Positions 56,011 to 64,000 of a DNA stretch of 64,000 bases are shown here, in pieces. The translations under genes were made by a program, and so were the position numbers. Source of the stretch: Thermopolyspora flexuosa (GTDB lineage: Bacteria; Actinomycetota; Actinomycetes; Streptosporangiales; Streptosporangiaceae); assembly GCF_006716785.1 (NCBI RefSeq), contig NZ_VFPQ01000001.1, positions 1 through 64,000 of the forward strand. Reading direction: 5' to 3'. The notes under the pieces were generated by a model. That model saw only the letters and a program-made list of their open reading frames with translations, did no database searches and was not told where the DNA came from. Each line of letters opens with the position of its first letter. The first letter of the stretch is position 1.

Positions 56011-57177
56011 TCAGGCGTCCTCGCCCCGGGTGTGCACGGGGCCGTGCGGCCGGGCGCAGTGCGGTTCCTCCGCCTGGTCGCCGATCCGGCCGATGGTGAG
56101 CAGCCGCGCCGGGGCGTGGTCCACCTGCAGGGTGGTGTGCTCGATGCCGTACTCGTCGTGCACCATGCGCTCGGCGGCGAGCCGTACGGCGTGGCAGTCC
56201 GCGCCGGGCTCCACGAGGATGTGCGCGGACAGCGCGGGGTAGCCCGAGGTGACCTCCCAGATGTGCAGGTCGTGCACCTCGACCACGTGCTCGAGCGCGG
56301 CGGTGCGGCGGCCGATCTCGGCCGGGTTCATCCCGGCGGGCGCGGCCTCCATGATGATCCGGGCGGCGTCGCGGACGAGGCCCCAGCCCGCCTTGAGCAT
56401 GAGGGCGGCGACGACGAGCGCGGCGATCGCGTCGGCCCGGGTCCACCCGGTGAGCCAGATGACCACGCCGGCGGCGGTGGTGCCGATGAACGCGTACAGG
56501 TCGTTGAGGATGTGCTGGAACGCGCCCTCGACGTTGAGGCTGGCGCGGTTCGCCCGGTTGAGCAGCATCGTGGCGGCGATGTTCACCACGATCCCGGCCG
56601 CGCCGGCGGCGACCACGAGCGGCGCGTCCACGTCGGGCGGCTCGACGAGGCGGTGCACGCCCTCGTAGACGAAGTAGCCGCCGAGCAGCAGCAGCGTGGC
56701 GCCGTTGAGCTGGGCCGAGATGATCTCGGCGCGCTTGAGCCCGTAGGTGAAGCCGCCCTGCGGGGGCCGGGCGGCGATCCGCATCGCGACGAGGGCGAAG
56801 ACGATCGCGGCGGCGTCGGTGAGCATGTGCCCGGCGTCGGTGATGAGCGCGAGCGACCGGGCGATGACGCCGACGACCACCTCGACCACCATGTAGCCGA
56901 CGATCAGGATCAGCGCGGCGGTGAGGTAGCGGCGGTCGGCGTCGGCGCCGATCGCGTGCCCGTGGCCGTGTCCATGGCCGTGTCCATGGCCATGACCATG
57001 GCCGTGGCCGTGTCCGTGGCCGTGCGCGCGCCTGCGGCCGCGCCCGAGCCGGAGACCGAGGCGGCGGCCGGCCGCTGGCCCGTGCGGGCGGTCGTGACCG
57101 GCGCCGCGATCGTGCTCGGGGCCGTGGCCGCTGTCCGGGTCCCGGCGCGGGTGCGCCAGGGGGGACCGCTCACCCAT
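56011..57177 (-). CDS. cation diffusion facilitator with His-Gly repeat N-terminus
   Basis: A 388-aa CDF (CzcD/ZitB-like) proton-coupled exporter of zinc, cobalt or cadmium. Six helices span about 83-275, with the metal-site motifs DAGHMLTDAAAIV and AFQHILNDLYAF; the cytoplasmic C-terminal domain contains EVHDLHIWEVTSGYPALSAHI. The N-terminus is basic and His-rich and includes a run of 12 His alternating with Gly (residues 52-74). ATG 57177 overlaps the arsR-like stop by 8 bp, so the pair is a metal-responsive operon. Confidence 0.93.
   Translation of the reverse strand: MGERSPLAHPRRDPDSGHGPEHDRGAGHDRPHGPAAGRRLGLRLGRGRRRAHGHGHGHGHGHGHGHGHGHGHGHAIGADADRRYLTAALILIVGYMVVEVVVGVIARSLALITDAGHMLTDAAAIVFALVAMRIAARPPQGGFTYGLKRAEIISAQLNGATLLLLGGYFVYEGVHRLVEPPDVDAPLVVAAGAAGIVVNIAATMLLNRANRASLNVEGAFQHILNDLYAFIGTTAAGVVIWLTGWTRADAIAALVVAALMLKAGWGLVRDAARIIMEAAPAGMNPAEIGRRTAALEHVVEVHDLHIWEVTSGYPALSAHILVEPGADCHAVRLAAERMVHDEYGIEHTTLQVDHAPARLLTIGRIGDQAEEPHCARPHGPVHTRGEDA
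56956..57024 (-). repeat. hexanucleotide tandem repeat encoding (His-Gly)n
   Basis: Twelve His codons separated by Gly codons (69 bp) from an imperfect GGCCATG/GGCCGTG-like 6-bp repeat within the CDF gene. Both CAC/CAT and GGC/GGA/GGT/GGG variants occur, so the repeat is old enough to have diversified while keeping the protein pattern. Confidence 0.9.
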
Positions 57178-57586
57178 CGCCCTGCCCCCCGGCCTCCCCG
57201 TCGCCGTGGCGCATGTGGGTGATGGCGAGGTCGAAGAGCATGCGCACGTGGGAGTCGGCGAGCCGGTAGTACGCCATGCGGCCGGCCCGCCGTACCTTCA
57301 CCACCCGGTGCATGCGCAGCAGGCGCAGGGCGTGGGAGGCGGCGGACATGCTCTGGCCGGTCGCCGCGGCGAGGTCGCACACGCACATCTCGCCACCCTC
57401 GAGCAGCGCGGTGAGCAGCCGCAGCCGGCCCGGGTCGGCGAGCAGCCCGAACACCTGGGCCAGCTCCTGCACCGCCTCGTCCGACGGCATCACCCTGCGC
57501 ACCGCCGCCACCCGGTCGGCGTCGACGACCGAGGTGGCACAGGAGTCGGTGGGGAGCGAGACCACGACGTTTGAACGATCATTCAC
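57170..57586 (-). CDS. ArsR/SmtB family metal-sensing repressor
   Basis: A 138-aa winged-helix repressor. Core: VFGLLADPGRLRLLTALLEG, DLAAATGQSMSAASHALRLL, VVKVRRAGRMAYYRLAD. Two possible metal sites are visible: Cys68/Cys70 in EMCVCDL (alpha3N-type) and Asp111, His113, His124, His127 in the last helix (alpha5-type, as in CzrA and NmtR). It probably senses zinc, cobalt or cadmium and controls the downstream CDF exporter. The GTG at 57586 is chosen because a TATACT -10 box lies 7 bp upstream, implying a leaderless transcript; a longer frame to 57646 would include the promoter. Confidence 0.87.
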   Translation of the reverse strand: MNDRSNVVVSLPTDSCATSVVDADRVAAVRRVMPSDEAVQELAQVFGLLADPGRLRLLTALLEGGEMCVCDLAAATGQSMSAASHALRLLRMHRVVKVRRAGRMAYYRLADSHVRMLFDLAITHMRHGDGEAGGQGDG

Positions 57587-57600
57587 ATGTTCGAGTATAG
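57572..57600 (-). promoter_or_regulatory. ArsR promoter and operator
   Basis: On the minus strand TATACT (57599-57594) is a strong -10 box. Directly downstream TGAACGATCATTCA (57572-57585, plus-strand reading) is a palindrome with two mismatched bases that resembles the TGAA...TTCA operators of SmtB/CzrA/NmtR. It covers the predicted transcription and translation start. Confidence 0.65.
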
Positions 57601-57742
57601 GAACGTCGTTCGGGGCAGTACAAGATGTCGGATATGTAGCTGTCATAGCTGGTTAGTGACTATTTGTGAAGTTTTCTGCCCGCGAAACCCCCGGAGCCCG
57701 GATGTGAGGAGGGTCATGCGGCGGGGCGGTGATCGGGGGGAA

Positions 57743-57757
57743 TACCCTAGGGGGGTA
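57743..57757. promoter_or_regulatory. CsoR operator
   Basis: TACCC-N5-GGGTA, within AATACCCTAGGGGGGTAG, closely fits the GC-rich copper operator of actinobacterial CsoR. It lies 115 bp upstream of the csoR gene and should control the csoR-copZ-copA cluster. Confidence 0.75.
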
Positions 57758-57871
57758 GGGTGTTCTGGCCAAGGTACCGCGGCCCGGGCGGGGCGGTATC
57801 GGGGGCCCGCCTCGCCCGGTTCCCGCGAGGAGGCGTGGTGCCGAGGGCGACGGGAACGGGGGAGCAGGCGG

Positions 57872-58153
57872 ATGGTTGGATACACGAAGGCGAAGGAAGA
57901 CCACCTCAGGCGGTTGCGGCGCATCGAGGGCCAGGTCCGCGGCCTGCAGCGGATGGTGGAGAACGACGCGTACTGCATCGACGTTCTCACCCAGGTGTCG
58001 GCCGCGAGCCGGGCGCTGCAGGCGTTCGCCCTCGAGCTGCTCGAACGGCACATGGCGCACTGCGTCGCCGAGGCCGCGGCCAAGGGCGGCGCCGAGGCCG
58101 ACGCGAAGATCAGGGAGGCGTCCGCCGCCATCGCCCGTCTGGTCCGCTCCTGA
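57872..58153 (+). CDS. csoR: copper-sensing repressor CsoR
   Basis: A 93-aa all-helical DUF156 repressor that releases DNA on binding Cu(I). The ligands are present: Cys35 (NDAYCIDVLTQ), His60 and Cys64 (LLERHMAHC), the C-H-C pattern of true CsoR rather than FrmR or RcnR. HLRRLRRIEGQVRGLQRMVE is the basic helix. ATG 57872 gives the normal length. A CsoR box lies upstream and copZ-copA follow. Confidence 0.93.
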   Translation: MVGYTKAKEDHLRRLRRIEGQVRGLQRMVENDAYCIDVLTQVSAASRALQAFALELLERHMAHCVAEAAAKGGAEADAKIREASAAIARLVRS

Positions 58154-58237
58154 CCGGCCGGACGCCAGGACCACGGCGAACGACGGGGCGGGAACCGACC
58201 CCCGTCCCGCCCCGGAACACATAGGAGGTTGACCGTC

Positions 58238-58450
58238 ATGGCGATCACCAGCACCTACACCGTCAAGGGCATGACCTGCGGCCACTGCGTGCGCTCGGTC
58301 GAGGAGGAGGTCGGCGAGGTCCCCGGCGTCACCGGCGTCGAGGTCGAGCTGGAGACCGGCCGGCTCACCGTGCACAGCGAGGCCCCCATCGCCGCCGACC
58401 GGATCGAGGCCGCCGTCAAGGAGGCCGGATACGAGCTGGTGACCGGCTGA
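58238..58450 (+). CDS. copZ: copper chaperone CopZ
   Basis: A 70-aa heavy-metal-associated domain with the Cu(I) loop GMTCGHC (Cys14, Cys17), which hands copper to CopA. ATG 58238 has a perfect AGGAGG nine bases upstream. Lies between csoR and copA. Confidence 0.94.
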   Translation: MAITSTYTVKGMTCGHCVRSVEEEVGEVPGVTGVEVELETGRLTVHSEAPIAADRIEAAVKEAGYELVTG

Positions 58451-58655
58451 CCGCGACCCCGCAGGCCGTACCGGTGTCCGCGGGCCGGCGGGCACCGGCG
58501 GCCGCGGGCCGCGGGAGGCGGCCTTGAGGAGGTGCGATGACAACCGGCACAACGCCCGGGGACCCGGCGCCGGCCCGGCACCGGGCCACCGGCGACCACG
58601 CGACCGGTACGCACGACGGCACCGGCCATGGCCGTCCATCCGGAGAGGAGGAGTG

Positions 58656-60995
<2,340 letters not shown>

Positions 60996-61043
60996 CCGCC
61001 GCGAGAACGGTGGTCCATATCGAGAGCACTGCTCTTGCATTCC

Positions 61044-61103
61044 GAGGCCACCTCGTGAGATCGTCGCTCTGAAAAGAGAGCACCGATCTCGCGAGGTGGC
61101 CTC
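61044..61103 (+). promoter_or_regulatory. near-perfect 20-bp hairpin ending at the SRPBCC start codon
   Basis: 61044-61063 and 61084-61103 are inverted repeats matching at 19 of 20 positions, and the stem continues inside with GCTCT (61066-61070) and AGAGC (61077-61081). The right arm contains the GCGAGGTGG ribosome site and ends one base before ATG 61104. An upstream TGCTCT (61030-61035) could pair instead with AGAGCA (61077-61082). It may be an RNA switch, a copA terminator or a protein-binding palindrome. Confidence 0.6.
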
Positions 61104-61637
61104 ATGCCGTCCCGGCTCCGCTACTCCGGCCCGCCGCCGGAGGTCCTCTACCGCGACTACGCCGCCCGGGGGCGGGTGGACCGCGACGCCCAGCTGGTGT
61201 CCTCCTCCAGCCGGATCGTCGGGCATCCGGCCGAACGCGTGTGGGAGACGCTCACCGACGTGCCCGGCTGGCCGTCCTGGGCGGCGAACGTGCGCGTCAC
61301 CGCGTTCGACGGGGTGCGCCCCGGCGCCCGCTTCCGGTGGCGGCTGAACGGCGTGGCGATCCGGTCCCGGTTCGCCGTGGTGCGGCCGGGCCGCGAGCTC
61401 ACCTGGACCGGCGCGTTCCTGTGGTTCCGCGCGGTGGACCGGCACGTGCTCGAGCCGGTGGGGGAGCACGCCACCCGGGTGACGATCACCGAGTCGCTCG
61501 CCGGCCCGCTGCTCCCGCTGCTCTACAGCGCCGAACGCCTGCGCGCGAACCACGAGCGCTGGCTCGCCGACCTCGCCGCCGCCCTCGACGCCCGGCCGGT
61601 ACGGCGGGCCGGGGACGGCCCGTCGCGCGGCGGTTGA
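61104..61637 (+). CDS. SRPBCC (START/polyketide cyclase-like) family protein
   Basis: A 177-aa protein with a helix-grip ligand-binding fold: SSRIVGHPAERVWETLTDVP, GWPSWAANVRVTAFDG, TWTGAFLWFRAVDRHVLEP, and a long C-terminal helix (SAERLRANHERWLADLAAAL). Such proteins bind hydrophobic ligands or act as cyclases or stress proteins; the ligand is unknown. ATG 61104 lies at the foot of a long hairpin that would hide its ribosome site. Its stop codon lies inside the first of three dyads upstream of a MerR gene. Confidence 0.85.
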   Translation: MPSRLRYSGPPPEVLYRDYAARGRVDRDAQLVSSSSRIVGHPAERVWETLTDVPGWPSWAANVRVTAFDGVRPGARFRWRLNGVAIRSRFAVVRPGRELTWTGAFLWFRAVDRHVLEPVGEHATRVTITESLAGPLLPLLYSAERLRANHERWLADLAAALDARPVRRAGDGPSRGG

Positions 61638-61719
61638 CCCTGTCTCATGGTCAACCGCGAGGCGGTTGACCCTGTCTCATGGTCAACCGCGAGGCGGTTG
61701 ACCATGACGCAACGTCAAC
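61630..61719. repeat. three tandem dyads upstream of the MerR gene
   Basis: A 32-bp unit occurs twice exactly (61630-61661 and 61662-61693), each holding a perfect GCGGTTGACC-N9-GGTCAACCGC inverted repeat. A third, diverged copy gives GTTGAC-N11-GTCAAC (61697-61719) and includes the probable -35 TTGACC (61698-61703). The spacing suits MerR-type operators, so this is probably a triplicated operator for the gene at 61735. Confidence 0.75.
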
Positions 61720-61734
61720 GTTCTTACTGCCCGC

Positions 61735-62523
61735 ATGAGGATCGGCGAACTCGCCGCACTGGTCGGGGTGACCACCCGTACCGTGCGCCACTACCACCAT
61801 CTGGGCCTGCTCCCCGAGCCCGCGCGCCGGGCGAACGGCTACCGCGAGTACCGGCTGCGGGACGCGGTCGTCCTCGCCCGCATCCGGCGGCTGGCGGAGC
61901 TGGGCCTCTCCCTCGACGAGATCCGTGACGTGCTCGCCGACGACCAGGGCCGGGAGCTGCGCGAGGTGCTCGCCGAGCTCGACGCCGACCTCGCCCGGCA
62001 GCAGGAGGCGATCGCGGCCCGGCGGGCCCGGCTCGCCGCGCTGCTGCGCGAGGAGGAGCTCGACCCCGACGCGCCGATCTCGCCGGACATGGCGGAGGTG
62101 CTGCGCCACCTGCCCGCCGAGGGGTCCCGGCTCGCCGCCGTCGACCGCGGGCTGCTCACCCTGCTCGACACGGTGACCGAACCGGCGGCCCGCGAGCGCG
62201 TGCTCACCCTGCTGCGCCCGCTCACCACGCCCGAGGCGGTCGCCCGCGGGCGCGAGCTCTACCGGCGGCTGGAGGAGCTCGCCGACGCCGACCCCGGCGA
62301 CCCCCGGGTGGCCGAGCTCGCCGCCGACTTCGCCGCGAGCATCCCCGCCGAGCTGACCGGGTTCGCCGGGACCGCCGAGCCGGCCGACGGCCCGGGCGGC
62401 GACGTCGGGAACGACGCCGCCGTCTGGCTGGACGCGATCACCGCCGAGCTCTCCCCGGCCCAGGCCGAGGTGGTCCGGCTCACCGTACGCAGGCTCGCCG
62501 AGCGCCGGGAGGAGGGCCGCTGA
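61735..62523 (+). CDS. MerR family transcriptional regulator
   Basis: A 262-aa MerR regulator: HTH (MRIGELAALVGVTTRTVRHY, HLGLLPEPARRANGYREYRL), long dimerisation coiled coil (about 75-112) and a C-terminal helical ligand domain of about 150 residues, as in TipAL/BltR-type multidrug sensors. No Cys pair, so it is not a metal sensor. ATG 61735 lacks a Shine-Dalgarno and lies where transcription should begin, so the mRNA may be leaderless. Its stop overlaps the next ATG by one base (TGATG). Confidence 0.9.
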   Translation: MRIGELAALVGVTTRTVRHYHHLGLLPEPARRANGYREYRLRDAVVLARIRRLAELGLSLDEIRDVLADDQGRELREVLAELDADLARQQEAIAARRARLAALLREEELDPDAPISPDMAEVLRHLPAEGSRLAAVDRGLLTLLDTVTEPAARERVLTLLRPLTTPEAVARGRELYRRLEELADADPGDPRVAELAADFAASIPAELTGFAGTAEPADGPGGDVGNDAAVWLDAITAELSPAQAEVVRLTVRRLAERREEGR

Positions 62524-63371
62524 TGGTACGGCTCGCGCGCCTGCTGGCGCTCCTCGTGCCCCCGGCCGAGGTGCTCGTCGTGGTGCTGCTGCTCACCGGG
62601 GTGGAGCTGCCCATGCCGGTGATCGTCGCCGCCGAGTCGGCCGTCGCCACGGTCATCGTGGTGGAGGTGACGACCGCGTACCGCCTGTTCCGGGAGGAAC
62701 GGCGGGCCGGGGCGGGCCGCCGGGCCGCCGCGGCGGCGGTGTGGCGCCGCCTGGTGCCCGAGCCGGCGCGCCGGGCCCTGGCGTTCGAGATGAAGGGCAC
62801 GGCGAGCGTCGCGCTGTGGCTGCTGCGCCGCCGCGACGGGGTGCCGCCGGGCGCCACCGCCCTGCCGTACGCGGGGGAGCAGTGGCCGATGCTGCTCATC
62901 CTCATCGGCGCGATGGCCGTCGAGGGGGTGGTGGTCGAGGTGCTGCTCGCCGCGTTCGACGTGGCCACGGCCATCCGGGTGGTGGTGATCGTGCTGCACG
63001 TCTACACGATCTGGCTGCTGCTCGCGGCCGGCGCGTCCTGCGCGGTGCGCCCGCACGTGGTGACCGGGGACACCCTGCGGATCCGGTACGGGGTCTTCCT
63101 CGACGTGTCCGTGCCCCGCGCGCTCATCACCTCGGTACGGCTCGCGCGGCGGCACGACGAGCCGCGGGTGGTGGCCGTCGCGGACGGCGGGCTCGCCGTC
63201 GCCGTCTCCTCGCGGACCAACGTGGAGCTGGAGCTCGCCGAGCCGATCACGGTGGCCCGTCCGCTCGGGGCCCGGGCCGAGGTCACCTCGATCCGCTTCT
63301 TCACCGCCGACCCGGCCCTCGCCGTCACCGCGCTCAGCGCGGGAAAGGCGCCATCTGACACCTACGAGTAA
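62523..63371 (+). CDS. membrane protein of unknown function coupled to MerR
   Basis: A 282-aa protein with about four membrane helices (LARLLALLVPPAEVLVVVLL, MPVIVAAESAVATVIVV, WPMLLILIGAMAVEGVVV, AIRVVVIVLHVYTIWLLLAA) and a C-terminal beta-rich domain (about 185-270) resembling a PH-like bPH fold (TLRIRYGVFLDVSVPRALIT). I do not recognise a named family. The one-base overlap with the MerR gene indicates an operon and a likely common response. Confidence 0.75.
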   Translation: MVRLARLLALLVPPAEVLVVVLLLTGVELPMPVIVAAESAVATVIVVEVTTAYRLFREERRAGAGRRAAAAAVWRRLVPEPARRALAFEMKGTASVALWLLRRRDGVPPGATALPYAGEQWPMLLILIGAMAVEGVVVEVLLAAFDVATAIRVVVIVLHVYTIWLLLAAGASCAVRPHVVTGDTLRIRYGVFLDVSVPRALITSVRLARRHDEPRVVAVADGGLAVAVSSRTNVELELAEPITVARPLGARAEVTSIRFFTADPALAVTALSAGKAPSDTYE

Positions 63372-63529
63372 AGATTGTTAAGGGCGTATGCGGGCGGTGA
63401 CAAAGGTGCCTCAAGGGTCTTAGAGTCAACATTCACCACACTAACCGACTTTTGACCCTTGATCACTGTGCGATCTCTCACAGGGAGATCACGGACCCGA
63501 CGGCCTGTGCGACTAGGCGGGAGGCGAGC

Positions 63530-64000
63530 ATGCTGCCCGGTTGGATGATGCCGATCGACGAGCTCATCAACAACGTCCTCAGCGCCCCGCGTCACGAGGC
63601 AGCCCGCGTCCTCGTCGCCTTGCCTCCCGATCGGTTCGAGCCGGTGCTCCAGGCGATGCGGCTCGAGGACCTGATCCACGTGGCGATCGCCGCCCGGCCG
63701 AAGGAGCAGGCCGAGCTCATGTCACGGCTGTCCATCACCAAGATCCAGGACATGGTGCACGCGATGGCGCCGTCGTACGCGGCGACGTTGCTGTCGTCGC
63801 TGCCGCCCAAGCGCCTGGTGGCCGTGATGGAGGGCGTGTCCCCGCAGCACACCTCCGAGCTGCTGCGGGTCATGCCGGAGGAGCAGCGGGCGATCCTGCT
63901 CAGCTCGATGGACCGGCAGAACGCGGGCTCGCTGCTCGCCTCCAGCTACGAGCTCGACGTCGCACAGGTCCTGGCACGTACCAACGTCACCGTCTCCTCG
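63530..64000 (+). CDS. MgtE N-terminal-like domain protein, truncated by the window end
   Basis: The frame opens at ATG 63530 with GGGAGG upstream and runs to the last base, giving 157 residues of an incomplete protein. It consists of repeated helical hairpins (EAARVLVALPPDRFEPVLQA, YAATLLSSLPPKRLVAVMEG, HTSELLRVMPEEQRAILLSS) like the superhelical MgtE N domain that senses magnesium. Whether a transporter or another domain follows cannot be seen. TTGACC at 63452-63457 may be part of its promoter. Confidence 0.8.
   Translation, partial: MLPGWMMPIDELINNVLSAPRHEAARVLVALPPDRFEPVLQAMRLEDLIHVAIAARPKEQAELMSRLSITKIQDMVHAMAPSYAATLLSSLPPKRLVAVMEGVSPQHTSELLRVMPEEQRAILLSSMDRQNAGSLLASSYELDVAQVLARTNVTVSS

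Noticed and set aside
61044-61103. The long inverted repeat as the end of a transposon or MITE
   Set aside because: No flanking target duplication or transposase remnant is visible and the repeat is positioned exactly at a start codon.

Overview
The window is about 64 kb of very GC-rich DNA with strong G/C bias at third codon positions, many GTG starts and actinobacterial gene families (DUF3027, DUF2530, the DUF574 S-adenosyl methyltransferase, tandem HxlR, MocR). Together with a secreted GH10 xylanase and a very long type I-E CRISPR locus this suggests a filamentous, probably thermophilic, plant-biomass-degrading member of the Streptosporangiales (Thermobispora-like). The genus is an inference; no rRNA or other marker lies in the window.

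Layout. 1-11 kb: housekeeping and small-molecule genes (DUF3027, a sacsin/Hsp90-like ATPase, DUF2530, a purine permease, a MocR regulator divergent from an AhpD-like peroxidase, a MarR-MFS pair). 11.2-12.0 kb: a DUF574 methyltransferase. 12.1-26.7 kb: a complete type I-E CRISPR-Cas locus, with eight cas genes (cas3-cas8e-cse2-cas7-cas5-cas6e-cas1-cas2) read rightward and flanked by two arrays that point outward from them. The left array has 53 repeats and the right has 34 intact repeats plus one mutated repeat and an eroded tail. The two arrays share one identical 33-nt spacer. 26.8-32.0 kb: a tightly coupled leftward three-gene operon encoding a DUF559 (Vsr-like) nuclease, a winged-helix protein and a 1126-aa protein that fuses a STAND/AAA-type NTPase to a HerA-like ATPase. 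I know of no named defence system with this composition, and it is my main candidate for an undescribed system.

32-39 kb: GH10 xylanase, RNA cyclic phosphodiesterase, a possible 27-aa membrane peptide, a frameshifted aldo/keto reductase, a secreted beta-propeller protein and L-2-hydroxyglutarate oxidase. 39-48.6 kb: an envelope-export region with a two-component system, two HlyD-type adaptors carrying unusual low-complexity inserts, a MacB-like ABC transporter, a DUF5666 protein and a second, kinase-less response regulator. 48.7-56 kb: SPFH/NfeD pair, EF-hand mini-protein, RsbW-like ATPase, membrane Ser/Thr kinase, LacI repressor with a perfect CebR/CelR-type operator, and a double HxlR regulator. 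56-61 kb: metal homeostasis, with ArsR-CDF leftward and CsoR-CopZ-CopA rightward, both with recognisable operators. 61-64 kb: an SRPBCC gene behind a near-perfect 20-bp hairpin, a MerR-membrane protein pair behind three tandem dyads, and the start of an MgtE-N-like gene cut by the window end.

Several genes appear to be controlled through sites that overlap their own start region (MarR, ArsR, MerR, LacI). Two coding regions, DUF3027 and the aldo/keto reductase, carry frame anomalies that are either real lesions or sequencing errors.
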